64,000 bases of DNA from positions 124,001 through 188,000 of the forward strand of contig CAVPFW010000011.1 in NCBI GenBank assembly GCA_963703855.1, given 5' to 3'. Shown here one piece after another: positions 48,018 to 56,849 of the stretch. Position numbers and translations under genes: made by a program. This DNA is from AP-15 sp963703855 (GTDB taxonomy: Bacteria > Pseudomonadota > Alphaproteobacteria > ATCC43930 > CGMCC-115725). Position 1 is the first letter of the stretch, and each line of letters begins with the position of its first letter. Below the pieces are notes generated by a model that saw nothing but the letters and a program-made list of their open reading frames with translations, was not told the origin of the DNA and did no database searches.

Positions 48018-49586
48018 GTGAGAATGGAACCTAACCGGCGCGAGTTTCTGGCCGGAGCCGCCGCTGCGGCAGCCGTGCTCCCGCGAGGCACGGCGGTTGC
48101 CCTCGACGAAACCGGCGCGGCCGGATCGGGCGACATGGCCTATCGCAGCGCCGCCGATCTCGTCGCGGCACTCGCCGGCAAGCATATCTCGTCGGTCGAG
48201 CTGACCGATCTCGCGATCGCTCGCATCGAGGCGTTCGACAAGCCGATCAACGCCGTGGTGGTGCGCGATTTCGACCGGGCGCGGGAAGCGGCCAAGGCCG
48301 CCGACGCCTTATTGGCGCGCGGCGAGACCCGCCCCTTGCTCGGGTTGCCGATGACGGTGAAGGAACAGTTCAGCATCGCCGGCCTGCCGACGACCTGGGG
48401 CAACCCCAAGTTCAAGGACTGGCAGCCGAGCGCCGATTCTCTGATCGTCACGCGCCTGAAAGCCGCAGGGGCAATCATCCTCGGCAAGACCAACGTCCCG
48501 TTCATGCTGGAGGACTGGCAGAGCTACAACGAGATATACGGCGCCACCAACAACCCGTGGGATCTCGCCCGCACGCCGGGCGGGTCGTCGGGCGGCGCCG
48601 CGGCCGCGCTCGCCGCCGGCTTTGTCGCGCTGGAGCTCGGTTCGGATCTCGGCGGCTCCTTGCGCTGCCCGGCGCATTTCTGCGGGGTCTTCGCGCACAA
48701 GCCGAGCCTCGATCTCGTCCCGCTGCGCGGCGCCGGCCCGCCGCGCGTTCCGGCCCGGCCGGTTCGCGGCGGTCTCGGGGTCGCCGGGCCGCTGGCCCGC
48801 AGCGCCGCCGACCTCGCCTTGGAGCTGGACGTCCTGGCCGGGCCCGACGAGCTGTCGGAAGGGATCGGCTACAAGCTCGCGCTGCCGCCCGCCCGGCACC
48901 AGGACCTCAAGAGCTTTCGAGTTCTTGCCATCGACACCCATCCGCTGTGCCCGACCGCGGCGAGCGTGCAGGCCGCGCTCGATAGGCTGGCCGAGCGCCT
49001 CGGCCGGGCGGGCTGCAGCATTGCACGTACGAGCCCGCAGCTGCCCGATCTTGCCGAGACGGCGCGGATCTATCGCGAGCTGCTGTCGGCGGGCCGCGCC
49101 GCGGATCTGCCGGGCGATGTCTATCAACGCGTCGAGGCGGCGGCAAAATCCTTGCCGCCCGACGACGACAGTCTCGCCGCCGCGAGGCTTCGCGGGCTGG
49201 CCTTCAGTCACCGCGACTGGATCTCGGCAACCCGGATCCAGGGGCGCCTGCGGCAGCAATGGCGCGATCTGTTCGAGGCTTTCGACGTGGTGCTGTGCCC
49301 GCCGATGCCGACCCCGGCCTTTGCCCACGACCACACCAACGATCAGCGCATGCGGCGGCTCGATATCGACGGCAGGCAGGTACCCTATGGCGACCAGATC
49401 GTCTGGGCCAGCATGGCGACCCTGCTGGGCCTGCCGGCGACCGTCGCCCCGATCGAGCGCAGCGAAAAGGGCTTGCCGATCGGGGTCCAGATCATCGGGC
49501 CCTATCTCGAGGACCGTACGACGATCGCCTTCGCCGGGCTCGTAGAGCGCGAGTTCGGCGGGTTCGTCCAGCCTCCCGCCCGCTAG
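48018..49586 (+). CDS. amidase (amidase signature family, Tat leader)
   Basis: 522 residues. GTG 48018 has GGGAGG eight bases upstream; ATG 48024 is a near alternative. A twin-arginine leader (NRREFLAGAAAAAAVLPRGT) suggests export. The amidase-signature triad is visible: Lys in LPMTVKEQF, cis-Ser in TPGGSSGGAAAAL, and nucleophile Ser in GSDLGGSLRCPAHF. Substrates in this family range from fatty amides to aryl amides. An exported amidase is unusual and suits an environmental scavenging role. It is divergent from the MetX-like gene. Confidence 0.9.
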   Translation: MRMEPNRREFLAGAAAAAAVLPRGTAVALDETGAAGSGDMAYRSAADLVAALAGKHISSVELTDLAIARIEAFDKPINAVVVRDFDRAREAAKAADALLARGETRPLLGLPMTVKEQFSIAGLPTTWGNPKFKDWQPSADSLIVTRLKAAGAIILGKTNVPFMLEDWQSYNEIYGATNNPWDLARTPGGSSGGAAAALAAGFVALELGSDLGGSLRCPAHFCGVFAHKPSLDLVPLRGAGPPRVPARPVRGGLGVAGPLARSAADLALELDVLAGPDELSEGIGYKLALPPARHQDLKSFRVLAIDTHPLCPTAASVQAALDRLAERLGRAGCSIARTSPQLPDLAETARIYRELLSAGRAADLPGDVYQRVEAAAKSLPPDDDSLAAARLRGLAFSHRDWISATRIQGRLRQQWRDLFEAFDVVLCPPMPTPAFAHDHTNDQRMRRLDIDGRQVPYGDQIVWASMATLLGLPATVAPIERSEKGLPIGVQIIGPYLEDRTTIAFAGLVEREFGGFVQPPAR

Positions 49587-49665
49587 CCTTTGACTCCCGA
49601 GGCTGCCGGCGAAGCGGAACCCGCTTTCGAGACCCCGTGTTGACGGGCTGTGTTCCAGCCACGGG

Positions 49666-50256
49666 ATGATCGCCATGATCCGCCGTCTGCTCGCCAACAC
49701 GGCAATCCTCGCCGCCGGGCTGCTCGCCGCCCCCGCTTCCTTTGCCCAAGCAGCTCAGCCGAATGCGCCGAGCACGGCGGTCGCCGGCACGACCGTGCCG
49801 CGACAGATGCTGAGCACGCCGGATAAGGATTTTGTCGACAAGGCCGGCGCCGGGGGCCTGGCCGAGGTCGAGCTCAGCAAGATCGCCGAAAAATCGGCGA
49901 ACCCGGACGTCAAGCGCTTTGCCGAACGGATGGTGAGCGATCACACCAAGGCTGATGCGAAGCTGACCTCGATCGCCGCCCGGATCGGCGCCGGGATGCC
50001 GGCGGCGCTGGACAACGAGCACCAGCGCGTCCGCGACCGGCTCGCCGAACTGCACGGCGCCGCCTTCGACCAGCGCTACATGCGGGTGATGGTCGACGAC
50101 CACGATCAGGCGGTAAAGCTGTTCCAACACGAAGCCGGCGCGGGCCGCAACGCCGAATTGGTGCGGTTTGCGCAGCAGACTTTGCCGATCCTCAGGGAAC
50201 ACCAGAGAATGGCGATCGATCTGTCGCACCGTCTCTCGGCAACCGCCGCCAAATAA
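49666..50256 (+). CDS. DUF4142 periplasmic protein
   Basis: 196 residues. A signal peptide (LLANTAILAAGLLAAPASFA) ends near residue 28. The remainder is helical, with DKDFVDKAGAGGLAEVELSK, RFAERMVSDHTKADAKL and FDQRYMRVMVDDHDQAVKLF, the ferritin-like four-helix pattern of DUF4142. Homologues are often stress-induced in Alphaproteobacteria. ATG 49666 is used; an internal ATG at 49675 would trim three residues. Confidence 0.9.
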   Translation: MIAMIRRLLANTAILAAGLLAAPASFAQAAQPNAPSTAVAGTTVPRQMLSTPDKDFVDKAGAGGLAEVELSKIAEKSANPDVKRFAERMVSDHTKADAKLTSIAARIGAGMPAALDNEHQRVRDRLAELHGAAFDQRYMRVMVDDHDQAVKLFQHEAGAGRNAELVRFAQQTLPILREHQRMAIDLSHRLSATAAK

Positions 50257-50288
50257 TATCGAGCGGGTTCGATGGACAGGAGGGGTCT

Positions 50289-50645
50289 ATGACGGAAAAG
50301 CTGGTCGTCGGGCTTTTCGAGTCGAGCGGCATTGCCCTCGACGCCTATCATCGGCTGCGCACCGAGGGCGTCCCGGCGAGCCGGCTCGCGCACCGTGTGC
50401 TGAAGGAAATCGCCCCCGCTCCTTCGACGGTGCAAGCCGAGCTCGACGCCTTGTCGGTGGACCCGATGGTGTTGGGCGACGCACGCCATACCTTCGCCCA
50501 GTTCATCCGCAATGGCGAGACCGCGGTTTTCATCCGCGCCGAGGATGACGGCGAGGCCCAATTCGCCGCCGACATCCTGAAGCTCTACGAGCCGCTCGCA
50601 ATCGAGACCGTGCTGTCGCGGGAGGGGCCGGGCAACTCCGGTTGA
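50289..50645 (+). CDS. hypothetical protein, possibly general-stress-like
   Basis: 118 residues beginning MTEKLVVGLFESSGIALDAY and continuing HRLRTEGVPASRLAHRVL. The opening resembles the fold of proteins that sense stress (general stress protein 17M-like ferredoxin fold), but I cannot place it firmly. It follows the DUF4142 gene by 32 bases in the same direction, with GGAGG before the ATG. That supports a two-gene stress unit by inference. Confidence 0.7.
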   Translation: MTEKLVVGLFESSGIALDAYHRLRTEGVPASRLAHRVLKEIAPAPSTVQAELDALSVDPMVLGDARHTFAQFIRNGETAVFIRAEDDGEAQFAADILKLYEPLAIETVLSREGPGNSG

Positions 50646-50705
50646 CCGGCCGAATTGCCCGGCCGCAGCGAGCTCGATCGGTTGACGCGGCTCCTCGATG
50701 CTCCG

Positions 50706-51083
50706 TTACGCGGGTTGCTGCGAGGCACCCGGCAACAGCTCGGCGCGATAAGTCGGGCGCAGGATTTCGAGGCGCATCGGCACCGGCGTCCCCAGCCACA
50801 GCGCGTTCTTGCTGTGGTCGTCATAGGAGCTTTCGGTCAACGGGTGCACCAGAACGTCGAGCCCTTCGCGGTTCAGCATCAGCCACGGCACGATGTTCTG
50901 GAATTCCTCGGTCTTGAAAATCACGTTGAACTGCGAGATCGGGTGCGGACCTCGCGGCTCGTCGCTGAAGCCGCCGGGCTCGACCGCGAACTTGCCGATG
51001 ATCGTGTCGCGCAGCCGTGCGGCGACGGGCTTGGTCCCGGCATCGTAATAGACGTGGGCGTGATAGCCTTTGAGCTCGGTCAC
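50706..51083 (-). CDS. DOPA 4,5-dioxygenase-family protein
   Basis: 125 residues from GTG 51083, which has GGAGG nine bases upstream. The sequence LKGYHAHVYYDAGTKPVAAR, then GGFSDEPRGPHPISQFNVIF and IVPWLMLNREGLDVLVHPLT (in part) is the compact DOPA dioxygenase family, with His residues in the YHAHV, GPHP and HP positions likely binding metal. Fungal and plant relatives cleave DOPA extradiol-wise; bacterial members are poorly characterised. It is divergent from a CmcJ-like oxygenase gene, so the two may act in one pathway. Confidence 0.85.
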   Translation of the reverse strand: MTELKGYHAHVYYDAGTKPVAARLRDTIIGKFAVEPGGFSDEPRGPHPISQFNVIFKTEEFQNIVPWLMLNREGLDVLVHPLTESSYDDHSKNALWLGTPVPMRLEILRPTYRAELLPGASQQPA

Positions 51084-51286
51084 TGCAGGTCCTCCCGGTC
51101 TTGTTCCGAGTTGATGATGCGAGAGCCGAATTCTCGCAGAGCGGAAGGGGATGCACAACATCGAACCGGCACCCGACCGAGCGGCGCCGAATTGCGGTTC
51201 GGTTGTGTTAAATATGCTGTTTGACCATCGGGACGCGCGGTCTTACGGTTATGCCAGGATAGATGATCAATCCACACGCGGAGGGC

Positions 51287-52130
51287 ATGATGGACGGCTT
51301 GGCATCGGTCGATCTGAAGAGCGTCACGGCGCCGTTGAACTTTCTGGTACCGATGGCGGAAAAGCCGGTCGCCTATAATTACGAGCCGCCGCCGGGGACG
51401 CCGGTTCGGACCGGCCGCAATGTCGAGCACCAGGTGACGATCCGCGACGCGCGGCCGATGATCGGTCAGCTGTCCTTGGACAAGCAGGGCTTCGTGCTGC
51501 TGCGCCATCAGACGGCGGTGTCCAATTTCTACGACGAGGAGCAGATCGAGGCGGTCTACTACCCCGAATGCGAGCGGGTCATGAAGGCTGCCACCGGGGC
51601 CGCGCGCGTGGTCGCGTTCGACCATATCGTGCGCAACGCGGCGCTGGCGGCGATCGAGGGCAGCGGCATCAAGATGCCGGCAAAGCGGGTCCATAACGAC
51701 TACACCGCGTGGTCGTCGCCGCAGCGGGTGCGCGACCTGATGGGCGACGAGGCCGAGGAATTGCTGAAGAACCGCTATGCGATTGTCAATCTGTGGCGCC
51801 CGATCCGCGGCCCGGTGCTCGAATCGCCGCTGGTGCTGTGCGACGCGCAGAGCCTGGCGCAGGAAAACCTGATCGCCAGCGACCTCAAATACCCGGATCG
51901 CACCGGCGAGACCTACTCGATCACCTACAACCCGGAGCAGCGCTACTACTATTTCCCGAGGATGCAGGCGGACGAGGTGGTGCTGATCCGCTGCTTCGAA
52001 CTCGGCACCCGAGGGCGCGCATCGGTTTTCCGCGCACACCGGCTTCGACGACCCGACCTCGCCCCCGGACGCACCGCCGCGCGAGAGCCTCGAGGTGCGC
52101 ACATTGGTGTTCTACCCGCCCGGCGCCTGA
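51287..52130 (+). pseudogene. CmcJ/NvfI family (2-oxoglutarate-type oxygenase-like) protein, one frame break
   Basis: From ATG 51287 (GGAGGG upstream), the protein of about 280 residues carries GFVLLRHQTAVSNFYDEEQI, VVAFDHIVRNAA, RVHNDYTAWSSPQRVRDLM and NLWRPIRGPVLESPLVLCDA, the arrangement of the CmcJ/NvfI/asaB family that hydroxylates or alkylates small molecules. After CF the frame shifts +1 at an extra A near 52000; the corrected tail reads HTGFDDPTSPPDAPPRESLE then VRTLVFYPPGA with a stop at 52130. The reading frame otherwise is normal. Confidence 0.8.
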
Positions 52131-52140
52131 CGCCTTCTTT

Positions 52141-52219
52141 TGTCGCCCCCGCGAACGCGGAGGCCCACGGGCAAACGCTGCTGGATGCAGCTCTGGGTTC
52201 CCGCTTTCGCGGGAATGAC
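52141..52219. repeat. dispersed inverted-repeat element (GTC...GAC type)
   Basis: The unit starts GTCGCCCCCGCGAACGCGG and ends CCCGCTTTCGCGGGAATGAC, the two ends being imperfect inverted copies, with a perfect 7-bp hairpin at 52198-52215. A second member lies at 61398-61474. It fills the space between the convergent CmcJ-like and LLM genes, where it could terminate transcription. Confidence 0.75.
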
Positions 52220-52223
52220 GACC

Positions 52224-53264
52224 CTAAGTTGGCCGCTCGGAGGCTCCGGACGGGGTGATCCGCCGCAGCGCCGGCAATAGCTCGTCGCTGATCAGCCGCA
52301 TGCTGGCGAGCGCGTGGGCGACCGGCATGCCGCTCCAATGGGTGCGGAAGATCAGAAAATTCGCGCCGGCCTGTTCCCAGCACGGGCGCAGCTGCTCCCA
52401 GCACTCCTCGGGGCTGCCGAGCACGAACCGGTCGCGCAGCAGCGCGTCGAGCGACTGGCGGAACAACTCGTGGCCGGGCAATACCTGGTCCTGCCCCCAT
52501 TGGGCGTAAGTGCGGTATTTCTCGGCCAGATAAGGGCCGGCCATCTCCAGCGCGGTCTCTTTGTCCCTGGCGCAGAAGATCTCGCGCAGATAGGGCAGCA
52601 CCGCCGGAAACGGCCTGGCGTGAGCCGCGAGCTCGGCGCGGTAGAGCGCCATCTGGCGGGTAATCACCGCCATCGTCGCATGCGGGTTGATGAACAGGCT
52701 GTCGCCGAGCCGGGCGGCGCGGCGCACGGCGGCGTCGCTGTTGGCCGCGATCCAGATCGGCGGATGCGGCTTTTGCACCGGCCGGCAGGTCGCGGTCGCG
52801 TTTGTGAGCTTGCAGATTTCGTTCTCGAAAGTCACGCCGTCCTCGGTCCACAACCGGCGCACCACATCGAGACATTGCTCGAAACGGCGCACTCGGTGGC
52901 CGCGCGGGACGCCGAACGCGTCGAACTCGATCTCGCGATAGCCGAGACCCACGCCGAAGACGAAATTGCCGCGCCAGATCGCGTCGAGCGAGGCGATGCA
53001 TTCGGCGACTTCGACCGGGTTGTGCAGGCCGGCCAGCAAGACCCCGGCGATGCCGGTCATCTCGCCCGCTTCGGCCGCGAGCCGCGCCAGAAACGGGATC
53101 AATTGCAGCTGGCGCACCCCGTCGCTCAGATAATGCTGGCCGGTGGCGACGGCGTCCCAGCCGCGGTCGCGCGCGAGCCGGGTCATCGCGTACTGGCCTT
53201 CGAGCTCGGCGACGATATCGCTGCCGGGCGGGTGCTGGCCGGTCAAAAAGATACCGATCTTCAT
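52224..53264 (-). CDS. LLM-class flavin-dependent oxidoreductase
   Basis: 346 residues from ATG 53264. The family opening KIGIFLTGQHPPGSD, ARDRGWDAVATGQHYLSDGV, GVLLAGLHNPVEVAECIASL and GNFVFGVGLGYREIEFDAFG are typical of the alkanal monooxygenase-like group, with either FMN or F420 as cofactor. It belongs to a different subgroup from the enzyme at 16792. It is divergent from an alpha/beta hydrolase gene with about 100 bases between. The substrate is unknown. Confidence 0.9.
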   Translation of the reverse strand: MKIGIFLTGQHPPGSDIVAELEGQYAMTRLARDRGWDAVATGQHYLSDGVRQLQLIPFLARLAAEAGEMTGIAGVLLAGLHNPVEVAECIASLDAIWRGNFVFGVGLGYREIEFDAFGVPRGHRVRRFEQCLDVVRRLWTEDGVTFENEICKLTNATATCRPVQKPHPPIWIAANSDAAVRRAARLGDSLFINPHATMAVITRQMALYRAELAAHARPFPAVLPYLREIFCARDKETALEMAGPYLAEKYRTYAQWGQDQVLPGHELFRQSLDALLRDRFVLGSPEECWEQLRPCWEQAGANFLIFRTHWSGMPVAHALASMRLISDELLPALRRITPSGASERPT

Positions 53265-53364
53265 GTCGCCTCCATCCTTGCGTGCGGTCGGCCGGATTGC
53301 CCGAGATGCGTTGGTCGTAGATGATCGCCGCAGCAGGGGCAACAGCGGGGCTCGAGGAGGCGCC

Positions 53365-54177
53365 ATGGAGAGCTTTACCGCGAGCGACGGCGTGCGGCTC
53401 GCCTACTGCGTCGACGACTTCACCGAGCCGTGGAGGAAGTCGCCGACCCTGTTGCTGCTGCACGCGGCGATGGGCAGTGGGCGGCGCTATTATGCCTGGG
53501 TCTCGGCGCTCGCCCGTCATTACCGGGTGGTGCGGATGGATCTGCGCGGGCACGGAGGCTCGGAAATTCCGCCGGCCGACCAGGCGCTGACCCTCGACCG
53601 GGTGGTGGCCGATGTCGCCGAGCTGATGGACCATCTCGGCTGCGCCAATGCCCACATCGTCGGCAACTCGGCCGGCGGCTATCTCGGCCAGCAACTGGCG
53701 ATGAACCGGGCCGAACGGGTGCGCAGCCTGATGCTGTTCGGCTCGACCCCGGGGCTCAAGCACAGCCAGGCGCCGAGCTGGATCCCGCAGATCCGGGCCA
53801 AGGGGCTGCGCGCATTTCTCGCCGAGACGATCGCCGACCGGCTGCCGCTCGACCAGGTCGATCCCGGGCTCGTCGAGTGGTTTCTCGACGAGGCCGCCAA
53901 GAACGATCCGGTCTATATCGGCAAGTTCGTCCTGCTGATGGCGAGCTACGATTGGAGCGACCAGCTTGCCCGCATCCGCTGTCCGACCCTGGTCGTCGTC
54001 CCCGGCGCCGAGCCGATCGGCTCGACCGCGAATTACGAGCCGTTCCGGCGCCTGGTCAGGGATGTCGAAATGCGGGTCTACGACGGCGCGCCGCACAACA
54101 TCTGCGACGCTTTTCCCGACCGCTGCGCCGGCGACGTGATCGATTTCCTGACCCGCCGCTTCGGCCTCGGCGTGTGA
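53365..54177 (+). CDS. alpha/beta hydrolase
   Basis: 270 residues. The oxyanion-side strand TLLLLHAAMGSGRRYYAWVS, MDLRGHGGSEIP, the nucleophile elbow VGNSAGGYLGQQLA (Ser near 97), and the late His in YDGAPHNICDAFPDRC give the full catalytic triad plan. Such enzymes cut C-C or ester bonds; in ring-cleavage pathways they act after dioxygenases. AGGAGG lies before ATG 53365. Pairing with a divergent LLM oxidoreductase fits a catabolic unit by inference. Confidence 0.9.
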   Translation: MESFTASDGVRLAYCVDDFTEPWRKSPTLLLLHAAMGSGRRYYAWVSALARHYRVVRMDLRGHGGSEIPPADQALTLDRVVADVAELMDHLGCANAHIVGNSAGGYLGQQLAMNRAERVRSLMLFGSTPGLKHSQAPSWIPQIRAKGLRAFLAETIADRLPLDQVDPGLVEWFLDEAAKNDPVYIGKFVLLMASYDWSDQLARIRCPTLVVVPGAEPIGSTANYEPFRRLVRDVEMRVYDGAPHNICDAFPDRCAGDVIDFLTRRFGLGV

Positions 54178-54234
54178 CGCTCCCGCGGCACCGGCGCGGC
54201 TCCACCTCATCCTCCCCATCGCTGACGCGGCGGG

Positions 54235-54350
54235 TCCCGTCCCTCTCCCCCGGTGGCGGAGAGGGAGCAAGCCGAGAAGGAGTTAGGCCGGCATCCTTTT
54301 CTCCTCTCCACCCGCCCGCGGGGGGAGAGGGTAGGGTGAGGGGGCTGTTC
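54235..54350. repeat. extragenic palindromic repeat cluster
   Basis: CCCTCTCCCCCGGTGGCGGAG and CCGCGGGGGGAGAGGG/GGGTGAGGGG arms match the units at 33901-34006 and 42071-42137. The block lies between convergent hydrolase and amidase genes and is likely their shared terminator region or a REP-type unit. Confidence 0.7.
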
Positions 54351-54359
54351 CGTGGAGCG

Positions 54360-55769
54360 TCAGCCGTCGAGGCCCGGTGGGTGGCGGTCGTGCCAGTCCG
54401 TCGCGTGCTGATAGGCCCAGCCGATGCGCAAGGCAGTTGCCTCGTCATACGCGCGACAGACGATCTGCAACGACAATGGCAGCCCGGTTGCGGTGAAGCC
54501 GTCGGGGACCGCCAGCGCGCACAATTCGAGCGCGTTGACGAAACGGGTGAAATGCGCCGGGGTCGAACCCTGGTCGACGAGGTCGAGCGGGATCGCCGCC
54601 GTCGTCGTGGTCGGGGTCAACACCGCATCGGCGTCGCCGAGCGCCGCGGCGAACTCCTCCTTCGCACTGGCCTGCTCGCGCAGAGCGCCGAGGTAGTCTC
54701 GCGCCGAGATGCCGCGGCCCGAGGCGATGCGCGGCCGCACCGCGTCGTCGATCGGCAAGCTCATGTCGTCGACCAGATCGCCGACCAGGGAATAGGCTTC
54801 GGCGCCGATGATCCGCCCGGTCAGCTGGGTATAGTCGGAAAACCGCCGCGGCAATTTGACCGTGACGATCTCGGCGCCGAGCCGGGCCAATGTTTCGAGC
54901 GCCGAATCGTAGGCGGCGAGCACCTCGGCGGCGACGTGGTCGCGCTCGATCTCGGGCATCCGCGCGAGCCGCAGCCCGCGCACCCCGCGTTTCATCATCG
55001 TCAGCGGGCCGGCGGGCGGGCGTCCCAGGGTTCGCGGATCGTGCGGGTCGGGTCCCTCGATCGCCTGGTACAGCAGGGCCGCGTCCTCGACCGAGCGCGC
55101 CATCGGCCCCGGCGTGTCGAGGCTCGGGCTCAGCGGCAGAATCCCATAGGTGCTGACCCGGCCGATCGTAGTCTTGAGCCCGCTGAGCCCGCACCACGAC
55201 GCCGGCAGCCGCACCGAGCCGCCGGTGTCGGTGCCGATCCCCCACGGCGCCATGCCGGCGGCCACCGCCACCCCGGTGCCGCTGCTCGACCCGCCGGGGG
55301 TGCGCGCCACCGCCGGGTCCCACGGGTTCCACGGCGTGCCCCGGTGCTGGTTGGTGCCCCAGCCTCCCATCGCGAACTCGACCGTATGGGTCTTGCCGAT
55401 AACGATCATCCCGGCGGCGATCAGGCGCCTGGCGATGGTGGCGGTATAGATCGAGCGCCGGCCGTGCCACACCTGCGAGCCGCCGGTCGTGACCCGCCCC
55501 TCGATCTCGATCAGGTCCTTGAGCGCCACCGGGATGCCGTGCCATGGCCCGATCCGATGCCCCGAGCGGATCGCCTTGTCGGCGGCCTCGGCGGCGAGCC
55601 GAGCCTCCTCGGCATAGACCTCGACAAAGGCGTGCAGCTTTTGGTCTTGGGCGCGGATGCGCGCGAGCAGCGCGTCGACGAGATCGACCGGCGACAGCCG
55701 GCCGACGCCGATCTCGGTAGAGAGGACATGGGCCGGCAAGAAGGTCGGATCGGCAGCGGCTGGCGGCAT
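54360..55769 (-). CDS. amidase (GatA-like amidase signature family)
   Basis: 469 residues from ATG 55769. The triad is visible with Lys in IPVALKDLIE, cis-Ser in RTPGGSSSGTGVAVAAGM (in part) and nucleophile Ser in GTDTGGSVRLPASWCG. The domain order and length resemble glutamyl-tRNA amidotransferase A-like and allophanate/urethanase-type amidases, but there is no gatB or gatC nearby, so it is probably a small-molecule amidase. It has no export leader, unlike the amidase at 48018. Confidence 0.92.
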   Translation of the reverse strand: MPPAAADPTFLPAHVLSTEIGVGRLSPVDLVDALLARIRAQDQKLHAFVEVYAEEARLAAEAADKAIRSGHRIGPWHGIPVALKDLIEIEGRVTTGGSQVWHGRRSIYTATIARRLIAAGMIVIGKTHTVEFAMGGWGTNQHRGTPWNPWDPAVARTPGGSSSGTGVAVAAGMAPWGIGTDTGGSVRLPASWCGLSGLKTTIGRVSTYGILPLSPSLDTPGPMARSVEDAALLYQAIEGPDPHDPRTLGRPPAGPLTMMKRGVRGLRLARMPEIERDHVAAEVLAAYDSALETLARLGAEIVTVKLPRRFSDYTQLTGRIIGAEAYSLVGDLVDDMSLPIDDAVRPRIASGRGISARDYLGALREQASAKEEFAAALGDADAVLTPTTTTAAIPLDLVDQGSTPAHFTRFVNALELCALAVPDGFTATGLPLSLQIVCRAYDEATALRIGWAYQHATDWHDRHPPGLDG

Positions 55770-55854
55770 GGCTCCCCTCGCGAGTGGAAGACGGGCGAGC
55801 ATAGGCCCGCTGTTGCCGCCGCTGTCAACGGCCGGGGATCGAGCCCGTGGGCGG

Positions 55855-56641
55855 CTACGCCCGATGATGCTGCTTGACCTCGGTCGTCCTGGTCTTCCCC
55901 GGGTGGGCCGGAGCGTGCGCGGCATGGGCGGCGGAGCCGGGCGAGCGTGAGATGGCGCGGCCGTGCCCGTGTGCCGCCGCGGCGAGGCGGATCGAATGTC
56001 TCGACGCCTCTTTGCGACGCGACTCGCGTGCCGCGGTCCCATGGCGGTGGCGGGCGCTGCCCTGCGGGTACTCGGCGGCGACGGCAAAATGAAACAGGCC
56101 GGAGCTGCGGGTTCGGCTCGTAGGATGCTGTTCCGGCGGCGACATAAGGATCGAACCCGCTCGCCGCTGCGGTCGCGACGATCTCCCGCGCCCCGGTTTC
56201 GGGGTAGACGAAGCCGAAAGTCGGATTGTCGCGCCCGTATTTGCCGGAGCCCAGATCCATAACCGAAACCGTCGTCCAATCATGATCGGGCGAGGTGTCG
56301 ATGACGGGCATGTCGCGGCTGACCGTTCCGCGATACCAGTTTGCGTGGTCGACCAGGATCTCGTTGGCGCTGATCACCTTGGAGACGACCGCGACATGGC
56401 CGGAAGGGGTGTGCCCGGTTCGCCTGAAGACGAGGATCGAGCCCACTGCCGGAACCTGGCCGCGCTGATAACGGCCCGCGGCCTCGTCCCACCATCCGCC
56501 GGCGGCTCCATAAAGGAAGACGCCGGTTTGGGCGCGGGCATAAAGCGCGCAATTGGCGGCCCCAGCGCGTCGCGTGGGAGTTGCAAAACAGGTCACCAGA
56601 ACGGCGCCCCATACGAGGCCCCAGCCCACCTTCGCTCGCAT
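55855..56641 (-). pseudogene. secreted CHAP-domain (cysteine peptidase/amidase) protein, one frame break
   Basis: From ATG 56641 a leader (GWGLVWGAVLVTCFATPTRRA) precedes a CHAP domain with NCALYARAQTGVFLYG holding the catalytic Cys, VPAVGSILVFRRTGHTPSGH, HVAVVSKV supplying the His, and DHANWYRGTVSRD. CHAP enzymes cut peptidoglycan cross-links. After LRPVSF the frame seems to shift +1 at the TTTT run near 56090, after which a basic His/Ala-rich tail (HSIRLAAAAHGHGRAI) ends at 55855. Without that correction the frame runs into the amidase gene to 55511. The tail is not family sequence, so this break is less certain than the others. Confidence 0.7.
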
Positions 56642-56849
56642 TGATTTGCCCCCCGGCTGGTGCGGCGCGACGCCCGTTCGCGGTTGTGGCCCCCGACTCC
56701 GCGCCTGTTAAGAATTCGTTAACGGCGCTCATAGAACCCGAGGTCGGATGCAGAAATCACTATAATTCTTAACAGGAGAGCGAAAAAACGACCCGATTTT
56801 AACGATCGCGCGCACAAGGAATCAAGTAATTCGCGGAATGGGGGAAGGA

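Noticed and set aside
53430..55877. An 815-residue plus-strand frame crossing the hydrolase, the repeat and the amidase
   Set aside because: It spans two real genes in wrong frames and a repeat block; no protein-like blocks.
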